Source of the DNA: Gammaproteobacteria bacterium
GTDB taxonomy: Bacteria > Pseudomonadota > Gammaproteobacteria > Thiohalobacterales > Thiohalobacteraceae
NCBI GenBank assembly: GCA_002699185.1
Contig: PABG01000121.1
Coordinates: 1-58,377, forward strand
Direction of reading: 5' to 3'
DNA: 58,377 nt
How positions within the stretch are numbered: the stretch's first letter is position 1; the number at the start of each line of letters is the position of its first letter. The notes beneath the pieces are model-generated. The model saw only the letters and a program-made list of their open reading frames with translations, had not been told where the DNA came from and did not search any database. Both the position numbers and the translations under genes were made by a program. Shown here in pieces: positions 9,198 to 18,942 of this stretch.

Positions 9198-10637
9198 ATG
9201 ACTGTCGAACTAATTGAATTTCAACTTCTGATGCCCGAGATCTTCGTGCTCAGCATGGCCTGCATCGTGCTGGTGCTGGACCTGTTCATCCATGACCGCA
9301 ACCGGGTCATTACCTATGGACTGTCGCAGCTGACCCTGTTCGGTGCCCTGGCCCTGGTGATTGCGCTGGCGGACGGCGAATCGCATACGGCCATGTTCGG
9401 CACCTATGTGGCTGATCCGATGGCATCTCTGGCCAAGGCCTTTGTGATGATCGTGGTATTCGCGGTGTTCCTTTATTCCAAGGATTATCTGCGCCAGCGC
9501 GATCTGTTCAAGGGCGAGTATTACGTACTCGGCCTGTTCGGCGTGCTGGGCATGATGATCATGATCTCCGCCCACAGCTACCTGACCCTGTACCTCGGCC
9601 TGGAGCTGCTTTCGCTGTCACTCTACGCCATGGTGGCCCTGCACCGCGATTCCAGCATCGCCTCCGAGGCGGCGATGAAATATTTCGTTCTCGGCGCGCT
9701 GGCCTCCGGCATGCTGCTTTACGGTATGTCGCTGCTCTATGGCATCACCGGCAGTCTGAATATCGCCGAGGTGGCCTCCAGCATCAGCGCCATGGCGGAA
9801 CTGGATCTGGCGCTGATCTTCGCGCTTTCCTTCGTGGTGCTGGGGCTGGCCTTCAAGCTGGGCGCGGTGCCGTTCCACATGTGGATTCCGGATGTCTATC
9901 ACGGCGCGCCGACCTGTGTGACCGTCTTTATCGGCAGTGCGCCCAAGATCGCCGCCTTCGCCATGGCGATGCGCCTGCTTGCCGAATCCCTGGGCGGGGT
10001 GCAGGCCGACTGGGGCGGGATGCTGGCCATCCTGGCGGTGCTGTCCCTGGCCGTGGGCAACATCATTGCCATCGCCCAGGCCAATCTCAAGCGCATGCTG
10101 GCATATTCGACCATATCGCATGTCGGCTTTCTGCTGCTGGGCATCCTCTCCGGTACGGTGGAGGGCTATGCCTCGGCGCTGTTCTACGCCATTACCTACG
10201 CCATCATGGCCGCGGCGGCCTTCGGTATGATCATCCTGCTCAGCCGCAGCGGCTTCGAAGCCGATACCCTGGAGGACTTCAAGGGCCTGAATACCCGCAG
10301 CCCCTGGCATGCCTTTCTGATGCTGCTGGTGATGTTCTCCATGGCGGGTGTGCCGCCGACCGTGGGTTTCTACGCCAAGCTGGCCGTGATTCAGGCGGTG
10401 GTCGGCGTCGATCTGCTGTGGCTGGCGCTGGCCGCGGTATTCTTCTCCATCATCGGCGCCTTCTACTACCTGCGGGTGGTGAAGCTGATGTATTTCGACG
10501 AGCCGGTGGATACCCGGCCGCTGCAATACGGGACCGATATGCATGTGGCCATCAGCGTCAATGGTCTGGCCATACTCCTGCTGGGGTTGTTTCCCGGCGC
10601 TCTGATGGGTGCCTGCATGGCTGCAATGGCAGGCTGA
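9198..10637 (+). CDS. nuoN: NADH-quinone oxidoreductase subunit N
   Basis: A 479-residue antiporter-like subunit next to NuoK in the membrane arm. The TM5 glutamate lies in [20 protein letters not shown], and the central Lys in [20 protein letters not shown]; the later [19 protein letters not shown] is also conserved. The frame is open upstream to 9156, but those 14 codons come from the palindromic repeat. The ATG at 9198 ([14 protein letters not shown]) matches the family N-terminus and was chosen. It is the last nuo gene; the DUF2818 gene follows 70 bp later. Confidence 0.95.
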   Translation: MTVELIEFQLLMPEIFVLSMACIVLVLDLFIHDRNRVITYGLSQLTLFGALALVIALADGESHTAMFGTYVADPMASLAKAFVMIVVFAVFLYSKDYLRQRDLFKGEYYVLGLFGVLGMMIMISAHSYLTLYLGLELLSLSLYAMVALHRDSSIASEAAMKYFVLGALASGMLLYGMSLLYGITGSLNIAEVASSISAMAELDLALIFALSFVVLGLAFKLGAVPFHMWIPDVYHGAPTCVTVFIGSAPKIAAFAMAMRLLAESLGGVQADWGGMLAILAVLSLAVGNIIAIAQANLKRMLAYSTISHVGFLLLGILSGTVEGYASALFYAITYAIMAAAAFGMIILLSRSGFEADTLEDFKGLNTRSPWHAFLMLLVMFSMAGVPPTVGFYAKLAVIQAVVGVDLLWLALAAVFFSIIGAFYYLRVVKLMYFDEPVDTRPLQYGTDMHVAISVNGLAILLLGLFPGALMGACMAAMAG

Positions 10638-10707
10638 GGGGGGTCTGCCGCGGGCCGCCGATTTCCGGTACAATCCTCTTCAGCGCAAATGGCCTGCCGG
10701 AATCCGC

Positions 10708-11040
10708 ATGTCCGATATTCATTTCTCCTGGCTGCTCATCCTGGTCGCCTTTCTGGCGGCAAATCTGCCCTGGCTGACAGAACGCCGATTCTTCCTGCTG
10801 CCCGCAGGGGCCCAGGGCAAGCCGGCCTGGTTCTGTTTAATGGAGTGGCTGGTGCTGTATTTTGTCGCAGGGGGCATTGCCCTGGGACTGGAACAGAAGA
10901 GCACCGGCGGGATCCACGCCCAGGACTGGGAATTCTACGTGGTGACCCTGTGCCTGTTCATGGTGTTCGCGCTGCCGGGTTTCATCTATCGCTATGACCT
11001 GAAGGCGCACCTGGAAAAGGCCAGGCGCAGGCGGCGATAA
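10708..11040 (+). CDS. DUF2818 family small membrane protein
   Basis: A 110-residue protein with three hydrophobic segments. Conserved-looking features are the N-terminal AANLPWLTERRFFLLP, then a central VLYFVAGGIALGLEQK, then DWEFYVVTLCLFMVFALPGFIYRY, ending in a basic cytoplasmic tail. This pattern, with the position directly after nuoN, matches the DUF2818 family, commonly found at the end of nuo operons in beta- and gammaproteobacteria. Function is unknown; a role in complex I assembly or stability is only a guess from linkage. The ATG at 10708 is preferred over upstream in-frame starts because the earlier codons do not resemble a membrane protein. Confidence 0.85.
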   Translation: MSDIHFSWLLILVAFLAANLPWLTERRFFLLPAGAQGKPAWFCLMEWLVLYFVAGGIALGLEQKSTGGIHAQDWEFYVVTLCLFMVFALPGFIYRYDLKAHLEKARRRRR

Positions 11041-11052
11041 TCCGCGACGGGC

Positions 11053-11081
11053 TTGCAAAGCACCGGCCTTGTCATTAGAAT
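11053..11081 (+). promoter_or_regulatory. Sigma70-type promoter of tRNA-fMet
   Basis: A -35 box TTGCAA (11053-11058), 17-bp spacer and -10 box TAGAAT (11076-11081) lie 13 bp before the first base of the tRNA. The geometry is ideal for a short 5' leader. The same -35 hexamer with a 17-bp spacer precedes rimP at 41201. Confidence 0.7.
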
Positions 11082-11094
11082 GCGTTCTCTCTGT

Positions 11095-11171
11095 TGCGGG
11101 GTGGAGCAGTCTGGCAGCTCGTCGGGCTCATAACCCGAAGGTCGCAGGTTCAAATCCTGCCCCCGCTACCA
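11095..11171 (+). tRNA. Initiator tRNA-fMet (CAT)
   Basis: A 77-nt cloverleaf with encoded CCA and anticodon CAT in the loop CTCATAA. The anticodon stem carries the three consecutive G-C pairs (GGG...CCC) diagnostic of initiator tRNA. The acceptor stem pairs GCGGGG with CCCCGC and leaves the first base unpaired. Here the 1:72 pair is T-T rather than the C-A of E. coli, so the no-Watson-Crick rule for formylation is kept by an unusual mismatch. The T arm is GCAGG-TTCAAAT-CCTGC. In related genomes this tRNA lies directly before rimP; here about 30 kb intervenes. Confidence 0.97.
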
Positions 11172-11229
11172 CTTTCCCTTCCTTTCCCGTTCTGGTTCCG
11201 CCGCATAGCTGTGGCAGACAGCCGTCTGT

Positions 11230-11550
11230 TCAGTTCCCGGGAAAGCCGATCTGAATGGCCGGGCTCGGGCTGACGATATGCACCATGGCATTGGCTTCCC
11301 GCAGCGGCACGATGAGTTCGGCGAGCGCCGCCAGGACGCCGACTTGTGCGGCCTGTTCCACCAGTTCGTGACCACCGTCCAGGTCAAGTGATTCCGGCCG
11401 GCTGTCTGCGGGTGCCAGGTGACTGCACAGGGCGAAGTGCGTATCGGGCGGCAGCTGCAGTTCCAGCGGAGTGCGCTGGTCGATCAGTTGCAGCGTTTCC
11501 CGAATCGTCTCCTTGCCTTCCCAGACAAGTATGGTGGGGTGAGCGGGCAT
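11230..11550 (-). CDS. Small protein downstream of mlaC, possible divergent STAS/MlaB-like domain
   Basis: A 106-residue soluble protein with no signal peptide, starting 17 bp after the mlaC stop on the same strand with an AGGGAGAGG ribosome site. I do not recognise it with certainty. Its second half (residues about 60-100, with VGVLAALAELIVPLREANA followed by MVHIVSPSPA) has the helix-strand layout of the second half of STAS domains. MlaB, a STAS protein, normally follows mlaC, so it may be a divergent MlaB. The characteristic STAS Asp-Ser/Thr-Gly motif is not evident. Function remains open. Confidence 0.55.
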   Translation of the reverse strand: MPAHPTILVWEGKETIRETLQLIDQRTPLELQLPPDTHFALCSHLAPADSRPESLDLDGGHELVEQAAQVGVLAALAELIVPLREANAMVHIVSPSPAIQIGFPGN

Positions 11551-11567
11551 GTGTATCCTCTCCCTGT

Positions 11568-12215
11568 CTATTGCTTCAGATCCGCGATCAGGGCATCCAG
11601 CCCGTTGCGGCTGATTTGTGCCGAAAATTCCTTGCGATAGGTGAGCGCCAGGCTGATGCCGTCGATGGCCAGGTCAGCGATTTTCCAGTTCCCGGCGGTT
11701 TTGACCATGGTGTAGTCGACCTGAGCGGTTCCGCCCCTGGGCAGAGAAATGCGGCTGCGTACCGTCACCTGGTCGCTGCCGTTCGGATCGCGCAGGGGAG
11801 GGTAGCTGACCTCGTCGGCATGCGCGAGAATCTCGTCGGTGTAGGTGATCATGGAACTGACATAGGTGCGCATCAGGTGCTGCCTGAAGCCATCCATGAA
11901 GGCTGCCCGCTGTGCTTCGCTGGCGCTGCGCCAGTGCTTGCCGAGCACCCAGCGTGCGATGCGTTCGAAATCGATGTGGGGCACCACGATCCGGTCGGCC
12001 AGCCGATAGGCGATGGCGTCGTCCTGGCGAATGGCCTCGCGCTGATCGCGCAGGGCATCGACCAGTTCATTGGAGACGTGCATGACCAGTTCGCGCGGAT
12101 CGGCCGGTTGAGCAGCGGGTGGCGTTTCTCCGACCGCAGCCGGAGACAGCAGCAGGCTGACGAGCAGCACGATGAGACCGCCCGGATACCGCATCGCGGC
12201 AGCAAGTCCTGTCAT
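11568..12215 (-). CDS. mlaC: MlaC/Ttg2D family phospholipid-binding periplasmic protein
   Basis: A 215-residue secreted protein. The signal peptide has hydrophobic core YPGGLIVLLVSLLLSPAAVG. The mature part has the family features HIDFERIARWVLGKHWRSAS (with FMDGFRQHLMRTYVSSMITY after it), then a beta-rich lipid-binding half ending WKIADLAIDGISLALTYRKEF. MlaC shuttles phospholipids between the outer-membrane MlaA complex and the inner-membrane MlaFEDB transporter. None of mlaD, mlaE or mlaF is adjacent, so this is an isolated copy or a second MlaC. An alternative start is the in-frame ATG at 12194. It is divergent from the phosphoketolase gene. Confidence 0.88.
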   Translation of the reverse strand: MTGLAAAMRYPGGLIVLLVSLLLSPAAVGETPPAAQPADPRELVMHVSNELVDALRDQREAIRQDDAIAYRLADRIVVPHIDFERIARWVLGKHWRSASEAQRAAFMDGFRQHLMRTYVSSMITYTDEILAHADEVSYPPLRDPNGSDQVTVRSRISLPRGGTAQVDYTMVKTAGNWKIADLAIDGISLALTYRKEFSAQISRNGLDALIADLKQ

Positions 12216-12398
12216 GGATCTGTCATCCCCTCATGGTTGGATTACTGCTTCGCCAGTGTACCTGTCCAGGGCCGGGCTGGATAGCGCCCGCGACCGATGG
12301 GCGGGGCGCTTGCAATCACCCGGACAGCGTTTATCTTTCTGGTAGCCCTGCCGCATCCATCCCCGCGGCAGGGCCAACAGGCCCTGACAGGAGCCGAC

Positions 12399-14789
12399 AT
12401 GTCCATCCCCGCGTACGCGACCATTGAAACCCGCCCGCTGGGGGCCGCTGAGCTGGGCCATCTGGATGCCTACTGGCGGGCGGCGAATTATCTGTCCGTC
12501 GGCCAGATCTATCTGCTCGACAATCCCCTGCTGGCCCGCAGCCTGGAACTGAAGGACGTCAAGCCGCGCCTGCTCGGCCACTGGGGGACGACGCCCGGGT
12601 TGAATTTCATCTATCTGCACTGCAATCGGGTCATCCGACGCGATGACATGGACATGATCTTCATCACCGGCCCGGGCCACGGCGGCCCGGCGCTGGTGGC
12701 CAATACCTGGCTGGAAGGCAGCTACAGCGAGTTCTATCCCGATGTCACCCCGGATGCCGACGGCATGCGCAAGCTGTTCCGTCAGTTCTCCTTTCCGGGC
12801 GGCATTCCCAGTCATGTCGCGCCCGAGATACCCGGCTCGATCCACGAAGGCGGCGAGTTGGGCTATTCCCTCGCGCACGCCTTCGGCGCGGTGTTCGACA
12901 ACCCGGAGCTCATTGCCTGCTGCGTGGTGGGCGACGGCGAGGCCGAGACCGGCCCGCTGGCCGCGGCCTGGCATTCGACCAAGTTCCTCAATCCCGCCCG
13001 CGACGGCGCCGTGCTGCCGGTGCTGCACCTGAACGGCTACAAGATCGCCAATCCCAGCCTGTTCGCCCGCATGGAACGCGACGAGCTTGCCAGCCTGTTC
13101 ACCGGTTATGGCTACGAGCCCCTGTTTGTCGAGGGCAGCGAACCTGAATCGATGCATCAGGCCATGGCCGCTGCCATGGACGCGGCCGTGGAGCGGATCG
13201 GCAGGATCCAACAGCAGGCCCGCGGCGGCGGCGAGCAGAGGCGTCCCCGCTGGCCCCTGATCATCCTGCGCAGTCCCAAGGGCTGGACCGGGCCGAAGGA
13301 AGTCGAGGGCAGGAAGGTGGAGGACTTCTGGCGGGCCCACCAGGTGCCCATCACCGGTCTGGACCAGCACCCCGAACGCCTGCAGCTGCTCGAGGACTGG
13401 ATGCTGAGCTACCGGCCGCGGGAACTGTTCACGGAGCAGGGCGGGCTGCTGCCCGAACTGGCCGCACTGGCGCCGGCCGGCGAGCGGCGCATGGGCGCCA
13501 ACCCCCATGCCAACGGCGGCAGCCTGCTGCGCGACCTCAGCCTGCCGGATTACCGGGATTACGCCGTGGCGGTGGATGAGCCCGGCCGCACCCGGGCCGA
13601 GGCCACCCGGGTGATGGGACAGCTGCTGCGGGACGTGATGCGCGCCAACCGCAAGCGCGCCAACTTCCGCGTCTTCGGTCCCGACGAGACCAGTTCCAAC
13701 CGGCTGGACGCCCTGTTCGAGGAGACCGCCCGTACCTGGATGGAACCGCGCCTGCCCGAGGACGAGCATCTCGCCCCCGACGGGCGGGTGATGGAGATCC
13801 TGAGCGAGCATACCTGCCAGGGCTGGCTGGAAGGTTATCTGCTCACCGGCCGTCACGGCCTGTTCTCCTGCTACGAGGCCTTCATCCACATCGTCGATTC
13901 CATGTTCAACCAGCACGCCAAGTGGCTCAAGGTCGCCGGCAGCGAGATCCCCTGGCGCCGCCCCATCGCCTCGCTGAACTATCTGCTGACCTCGCATGTC
14001 TGGCGCCAGGACCACAACGGTTTCTCGCACCAGGACCCGGGCTTCATCGACCATGTGGTCAACAAGAAGGCCGATGTCATCCGCGTGTACCTGCCGCCGG
14101 ATGCCAACACGCTGCTCCATGTCACCGACAAGTGTCTGCGCTCGCGCAACTTCATCAACGTGATCGTCGCCGGCAAGCAACCGCAGCCGCAGTGGCTGGA
14201 TATGGACGCCGCCATCAAGCACTGCAGCGCCGGCGTGGGCATCTGGCAATGGGCCAGCAATGACCAGGGCGCCGATCCGGACGTGGTCATGGCCTGCGCC
14301 GGCGATGTGCCCACGCTGGAGACCCTGGCCGCGGTGGCCTACCTGCGCGAACTGGTGCCGGACCTGAAGATCCGTGTGATCAATGTGGTGGACCTGATGA
14401 CGCTGCAGCACCACACCGAACATCCCCACGGCCTGAACGACCGGGATTTCGACACCCTGTTCACCACCGACAAGCCGATCATCTTCGCCTATCACGGCTA
14501 TCCCTGGCTGATCCACCGGCTGACCTACCGGCGCACCAATCACGCCAACCTGCACGTGCGTGGCTACAAGGAGGAGGGCACCACCACCACGCCCTTCGAC
14601 ATGGCGGTGCGCAACGACATCGACCGGTTTCATCTGGCCAGTGACGTGATCGACCGGGTGCCGCGGCTGGGCTACCTGGCCGCCCATGCCAGGCAGGTGA
14701 TCCGCGACAAGCTGATCGAGCACCGGGAATACATCCGCCGTTACGGCCAGGACCTGCCCGAGGTGCTGGAGTGGGAGTGGCCGTATTGA
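12399..14789 (+). CDS. xfp: Phosphoketolase (xylulose 5-phosphate/fructose 6-phosphate type)
   Basis: A 796-residue thiamine-diphosphate enzyme that cleaves xylulose 5-phosphate (and often fructose 6-phosphate) with phosphate to acetyl phosphate plus a triose or tetrose phosphate. Family motifs visible are [51 protein letters not shown] and the TPP/Mg site [18 protein letters not shown], with [17 protein letters not shown] in the C-terminal half. The ATG at 12399 has an AGGAG ribosome site 6 bp upstream; the 34 in-frame codons before it have no family character. It converges on the acetate kinase gene, which would use its product. Confidence 0.95.
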   Translation: MSIPAYATIETRPLGAAELGHLDAYWRAANYLSVGQIYLLDNPLLARSLELKDVKPRLLGHWGTTPGLNFIYLHCNRVIRRDDMDMIFITGPGHGGPALVANTWLEGSYSEFYPDVTPDADGMRKLFRQFSFPGGIPSHVAPEIPGSIHEGGELGYSLAHAFGAVFDNPELIACCVVGDGEAETGPLAAAWHSTKFLNPARDGAVLPVLHLNGYKIANPSLFARMERDELASLFTGYGYEPLFVEGSEPESMHQAMAAAMDAAVERIGRIQQQARGGGEQRRPRWPLIILRSPKGWTGPKEVEGRKVEDFWRAHQVPITGLDQHPERLQLLEDWMLSYRPRELFTEQGGLLPELAALAPAGERRMGANPHANGGSLLRDLSLPDYRDYAVAVDEPGRTRAEATRVMGQLLRDVMRANRKRANFRVFGPDETSSNRLDALFEETARTWMEPRLPEDEHLAPDGRVMEILSEHTCQGWLEGYLLTGRHGLFSCYEAFIHIVDSMFNQHAKWLKVAGSEIPWRRPIASLNYLLTSHVWRQDHNGFSHQDPGFIDHVVNKKADVIRVYLPPDANTLLHVTDKCLRSRNFINVIVAGKQPQPQWLDMDAAIKHCSAGVGIWQWASNDQGADPDVVMACAGDVPTLETLAAVAYLRELVPDLKIRVINVVDLMTLQHHTEHPHGLNDRDFDTLFTTDKPIIFAYHGYPWLIHRLTYRRTNHANLHVRGYKEEGTTTTPFDMAVRNDIDRFHLASDVIDRVPRLGYLAAHARQVIRDKLIEHREYIRRYGQDLPEVLEWEWPY

Positions 14790-14846
14790 CGGCAGATACA
14801 GGAGACAAGTTGAAGGATGCGGGTGTTGCAGGTTGAGTCAGCAGTA

Positions 14847-14924
14847 GTAGGTTGGGTTAGGTGCATGGCACCGTAACCCAACATGCCGCGGGGTGTCGGG
14901 TTACGCTACACTAACCCGACCTAC
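14847..14924. repeat. Double palindrome between xfp and ackA (family B)
   Basis: The outer arms GTAGGTTGGGTTAG (14847-14860) and CTAACCCGACCTAC (14911-14924) are near reverse complements. Each half also folds on itself (GTTGGGTTAGG...CCGTAACCCAAC, then TGTCGGGTTACG...CTAACCCGAC). The same element type lies between rbfA and truB at 46538-46619. It sits between convergent genes and could act as a transcription barrier, but there is no T-tract. Confidence 0.85.
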
Positions 14925-14998
14925 GTACTGGAATAAGGGCCGTGAGGCCCGTTTCCGGCGGCAACCGGGATTGCCGGGAACGCTGCGCTTATCACGGC

Positions 14999-16111
14999 CT
15001 ACGTTTCTCTGGTCAGCAACTCCGCTGCCTGCCGCGCCATCAAGGCCCCCTCGTCGACGGGCATGACCCACACTTCGACCCGGCTGTCGTCGCTGCTGAT
15101 GCGCCGGCGCTCGCCGCGTGCGGCTGAATTGAGGTCCGGATCCAGGCGGATGCCCAGGTAGTCCAGCCCTTCCAGGATGCCGGCGCGCACCGGCGCGGCG
15201 TTCTCGCCCACGCCGCCGCCGAACAGGACGGCATCCACGCCGCCCAGCACGCCGGTGTAGGCGGCGAGGTACTTGCGGGTGCGGTAGCAGAACAGTTCCA
15301 CTGCCAGACGGGAGCGGTCGTCGTCCGCCTCCAGCAGGGTCTTCATGTCGCCGCTGCGGCCGGAGACGCCGAGCAGTCCGCTGTCGTGATTGAGCAGGGA
15401 TTCCAGCCCGGCGTCTGACAGGCCCAGGCTGCGCTTGAGATGGAACAGCAGGCCGGGATCGATATCACCGCAGCGTGTGCGCATCATCAGGCCTTCCAGC
15501 GGGGTGAAGCCCATGGAGGTATCGAGTGCCCGGTCGTCCAGCGAGGCGGTGACGGAACAGCCGCCGCCGAGCTGCAGCGAAATGACCCGTCGCGGCGTGG
15601 ATGCGGCGCTGTGGCATGCGGACAGCCCGGCCAGCATGGACTGGTGCGCGAGCCCGTGAAAGCCGTAGCGGCGCAGACCCTGTTCCGAGCTGATCCCATG
15701 CGGCAGCGGGTAGGTGGCGGCCACTTCCGGCAGGTCGTGATAGAAGCCGGTGTCGAAGCAGGCGATGTGCGCCAGTTCCGGGTCGAGCTGCGCGCGCACC
15801 CGGCGCAGCAGGTTCAGGGCATGCGGGTTGTGCAGCGGGGCCAGTTCGCCGGCCTGTTCGATGGCCCGTTCGACCTGTTCCGAAATGCGGGCGGGCCGCC
15901 ACAGCTGCGGACCGCCATGCACCACCCGGTGGGCCGCGGCGTCCACCGGCAGCGGGATCGTCGCCAGCAGATCGTCCAGCTGCTGCCCCAGCTGCTCGGG
16001 GGGCTGCTCCCGGTGATCCTGCCACAGGCAGTCCGCGGCTCCGGCATCGACCCGGTACAGGGCGCTGCGCAGCGAGGAGCTGCCGGCATTGAAGATCAGT
16101 ATCCGGCTCAT
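14999..16111 (-). CDS. ackA: Acetate kinase
   Basis: A 370-residue ASKHA-fold kinase converting acetyl phosphate and ADP to acetate and ATP. Visible motifs are the N-terminal ILIFNAGSSSLR, HRVVHGG, CFDTGFYHDLP (catalytic Asp), RRYGFHGLAHQ, LGGGCSVTASL, DTSMGFTPLEGLMMRTRCGD (Arg of the active site) and FGGGVGENAAPVRAGILEG. It is ~30 residues shorter than E. coli AckA. The LGGGCS and RTRCGD segments differ from the common HLGNGAS and GTRSGD. The start ATG overlaps the ATPase stop (ATGA). A longer in-frame extension upstream is the shadow of the ATPase gene and was rejected. Confidence 0.93.
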   Translation of the reverse strand: MSRILIFNAGSSSLRSALYRVDAGAADCLWQDHREQPPEQLGQQLDDLLATIPLPVDAAAHRVVHGGPQLWRPARISEQVERAIEQAGELAPLHNPHALNLLRRVRAQLDPELAHIACFDTGFYHDLPEVAATYPLPHGISSEQGLRRYGFHGLAHQSMLAGLSACHSAASTPRRVISLQLGGGCSVTASLDDRALDTSMGFTPLEGLMMRTRCGDIDPGLLFHLKRSLGLSDAGLESLLNHDSGLLGVSGRSGDMKTLLEADDDRSRLAVELFCYRTRKYLAAYTGVLGGVDAVLFGGGVGENAAPVRAGILEGLDYLGIRLDPDLNSAARGERRRISSDDSRVEVWVMPVDEGALMARQAAELLTRET

Positions 16112-18834
16112 GCTGCCGCGGCACGCCGCTGGCGGCGTGCCAGGTGGCGGCGGATGCCCCATTTCTCCAGTTCCACGATCACCACCACGCTGAGTGCAAC
16201 GAGCAGGATCCGGCCCCAGGTGTCCAGGCCGATGGGCGCGGTGCCGAACAGATACTGCATCGGGGGCAGATAGGTGAAGGCCAGCTGCAGCAGGATCAGC
16301 ACACCCACGGCGATCAGTACATAGCGGTTGCCCGTCAGCCCCTCCCAGTTGAGCGAGGGCGCCAGCAGATAGCGGGCGCAGAACAGATAGAAGATCTCGA
16401 AGCTGACCAGGGTGTTGACCGCGATGGTGCGGGCGGTGTCGATCGGCACGCCGGCATTGCGTTCCAGGATGAACAGGCCGAAGCTGCCGCTGACCAGGAT
16501 GACCGATACCAGCAGGATACGCCAGATGAGAAAGCCCGTGAGCAGCGGCTCGCGCGCATTGCGCGGCGGCCGCTGCATGACGTCCTTCTCCGCCGGTTCG
16601 AAGGCCAGGGCCAGGGCCAGCGTCACGGCGGTGACCATGTTCACCCACAGGATCTGCACCGGCGTGATGGGCAGCATGTAGCCGCCCAGGATGGCGGCGA
16701 TGATGGCCAGGGCCTGGCCGCCGTTGGTCGGCAGGATGAACAGGATGGATTTCTTCAGGTTGTCGTAGACGGTGCGGCCTTCCTCCACGGCATGGGCGAT
16801 GGAGGCGAAGTTGTCATCGGCCAGCACCATCTCTGAGGCCTCCTTGGAGACCTCGGTGCCCTTCATGCCCATGGCAATGCCGACATCGGCCCGCTTCAGG
16901 GCCGGGGCGTCGTTCACACCGTCGCCGGTCATGGCCACCACCGCGCCGTCGGCCTGCAGCGTGGAGACCAGGCGCAGCTTGTGCTCCGGACTGGTGCGGG
17001 CGAACACGCTGGCTTCAATCGCCGCCCGCTGCAGCTGAGCGTCGTCGTACTGGTCCAGATCCGTGCCGTTGATCGCCTGGATGTCTTCGCCGATTCCCAT
17101 CTGTTCGCCGATGCTCTTCGCCGTGACGGCATGATCGCCGGTGATCATCTTCACCCTGATGCCGGCGCTGCGGCAGGTCCGGATGGCCTGGATGGCGTCT
17201 TCGCGCGGCGGATCGATCAGGCCGACCACCCCGAGCAGGGTGAGGCCGCCGTTGACATCCTCGAAGCGCAACTCGCGCTGCTCCGGCGCGGCACCGCGGT
17301 AGGCCAGCGCCAGCAGTCGCTGGCCGTGTTCGGCCATGACGTGCATGCGGCGGGCCCATTCCTCGTGGTCCAGGGGGATGTCCTCGCCCCGGACCCGCTG
17401 ACAGGTGCACATCTCCAGCACCCGCTCGGGCGCACCCTTGAGATAGATGAAGGCGTGGCCGGCGTGGTCATGGTGCAGGGTCGCCATGAACTTGTGCATG
17501 GATTCAAACGGAATCACGTCGGTGCGCGGCCACTGCTCATGCTGATACGCCAGATCCAGCCCGCCCTTGCGCCCGAGGGTGAGCAGGGCGCCCTCGGTGG
17601 GGTCGCCGTGGATGTGCCAGCCCTGTTCGTCCCGGGTCAGGCTGCTGTCGTTGCAGAGGATCCCTGCCCGCATGAGTTCCGTGAGTTCGGCTTCGGTGTC
17701 GGGGTCGACTGTCTCGCCGTCCCGGGTGAAGCCGCCGTGCGGGTCGTAACCCGAGCCGCTGACCTCGAAGCGTTTGTTGTCGCAGATGATCTCCTGGACC
17801 ATCATTTCGTTGTGGGTGAGTGTTCCGGTCTTGTCGGAGCAGATCACCGTGACCGAGCCCAGGGTCTCGACCGCCGGCAGCCGGCGGATGATGGCATTGC
17901 GCCGGGCCATGCGCTGCACGCCGATGGCCAGGGTGATGGTCATGATGGCCGGCAGGCCCTCCGGGATGGCGGCCACGGCCAGGCCGACGGCGGCCAGGAA
18001 CATGTCGGCGGCGGAATAGGCCTGGAAGCCGACACCGTAGACGAAGGTGGCCGTGGCCAGCACCAGGATGGCACCGGTCAGCCAGCGCGCGAACTGCGCC
18101 ATCTGCCGCAGCAACGGCGTGGTCAGGGATTCGACCTGTCCGAGCATGCCGCTGATGCGGCCGATCTCGGTCTGCTCGCCGGTGGCGACCACCACGCCCA
18201 GGCCGTGGCCGTAGCTGACCAGGGTGCCGGAGTAGGCCATGCAAGTGCGATCACCGAGCACGGCTGTCTCGGCTACCGCCCGGGTGTCCTTTTCCACCGC
18301 CTCCGACTCGCCGGTTAGGATCGCCTCGTCGATGCGCAGATCCTTGACCTTGAACAGGCGCACATCGGCCGGCACCTTGTCGCCGGATTGCAGGCTGAGG
18401 ATGTCGCCGGGGACGACCTCGGTGGCGGGCAGGGTGATGAAGGCATTGTCGCGCTTGACCATGGCCTGCTGCGACAGCATGCGGCGGATGGCATCGAGCG
18501 CCTTCTCCGCCTTGCCTTCCTGGATGTGGCCGATCAGGGCGTTGATGAGCACCACGCCCAGGATCACGCCGCTGTCCACCCAGTGCTGCAGCAGCAGGGT
18601 GACCAGGGCCGCGGCCAGCAGTACGTAGATCAGCAGATTGTGGAACTGCAGCGCAAAGCGCTTCAGTCGGCTCTGTTTCTCGGGCGGGCGCAGTTCGTTT
18701 CGGCCGTACTCTTCCAGCCGCGTCTTCGCTGTCTGCGCATCCAGTCCCCCGGGATCGGTCTGGAAATGATCGAAGGCGGCCTGCGGCTCGCGGGCATGCC
18801 AGTCGGCGGGAGGGGTCGGAGCGGGATCGGCCAT
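16108..18834 (-). CDS. Cation-transporting P-type ATPase (type II, CtpF/PacL-like)
   Basis: A 908-residue ion pump with an N-terminal cation-ATPase domain, about ten membrane helices, actuator TGES (174-177), phosphorylation motif DKTGTLT (Asp334) and hinge [13 protein letters not shown]. Helix M4 has IPEGLP, typical of type II pumps (Ca2+, Na+/K+, H+). Helix M6 reads [16 protein letters not shown], so the acidic residue that co-ordinates Ca2+ in SERCA M6 is replaced by Ala. The transported ion therefore cannot be assigned, though Ca2+ or another cation is likely. It overlaps ackA by 4 bp, an unusual coupling of a pump to an ATP-producing kinase. Confidence 0.93.
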   Translation of the reverse strand: MADPAPTPPADWHAREPQAAFDHFQTDPGGLDAQTAKTRLEEYGRNELRPPEKQSRLKRFALQFHNLLIYVLLAAALVTLLLQHWVDSGVILGVVLINALIGHIQEGKAEKALDAIRRMLSQQAMVKRDNAFITLPATEVVPGDILSLQSGDKVPADVRLFKVKDLRIDEAILTGESEAVEKDTRAVAETAVLGDRTCMAYSGTLVSYGHGLGVVVATGEQTEIGRISGMLGQVESLTTPLLRQMAQFARWLTGAILVLATATFVYGVGFQAYSAADMFLAAVGLAVAAIPEGLPAIMTITLAIGVQRMARRNAIIRRLPAVETLGSVTVICSDKTGTLTHNEMMVQEIICDNKRFEVSGSGYDPHGGFTRDGETVDPDTEAELTELMRAGILCNDSSLTRDEQGWHIHGDPTEGALLTLGRKGGLDLAYQHEQWPRTDVIPFESMHKFMATLHHDHAGHAFIYLKGAPERVLEMCTCQRVRGEDIPLDHEEWARRMHVMAEHGQRLLALAYRGAAPEQRELRFEDVNGGLTLLGVVGLIDPPREDAIQAIRTCRSAGIRVKMITGDHAVTAKSIGEQMGIGEDIQAINGTDLDQYDDAQLQRAAIEASVFARTSPEHKLRLVSTLQADGAVVAMTGDGVNDAPALKRADVGIAMGMKGTEVSKEASEMVLADDNFASIAHAVEEGRTVYDNLKKSILFILPTNGGQALAIIAAILGGYMLPITPVQILWVNMVTAVTLALALAFEPAEKDVMQRPPRNAREPLLTGFLIWRILLVSVILVSGSFGLFILERNAGVPIDTARTIAVNTLVSFEIFYLFCARYLLAPSLNWEGLTGNRYVLIAVGVLILLQLAFTYLPPMQYLFGTAPIGLDTWGRILLVALSVVVIVELEKWGIRRHLARRQRRAAAA

Positions 18835-18942
18835 GATCGGATGATTTTCCTGCGGGCGGGATGAGGGCTTGTCGAGCCCAGTCTAACCAATCCACCGGGG
18901 GCGGTGAACCGGGGGAAAGCGCCGGCCAGGTGTCGGCGCAGC

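Noticed and set aside
11171-11230. Possible integrase attachment site at the tRNA-fMet 3' end.
   Set aside because: No integrase gene and no visible direct repeat of the tRNA 3' end at the far border of the 30-kb block.
16112-16648. A 179-codon N-terminal extension of the acetate kinase frame.
   Set aside because: It lies within the ATPase gene, has no homology-like pattern, and the kinase N-terminus [13 protein letters not shown] begins at 16111.
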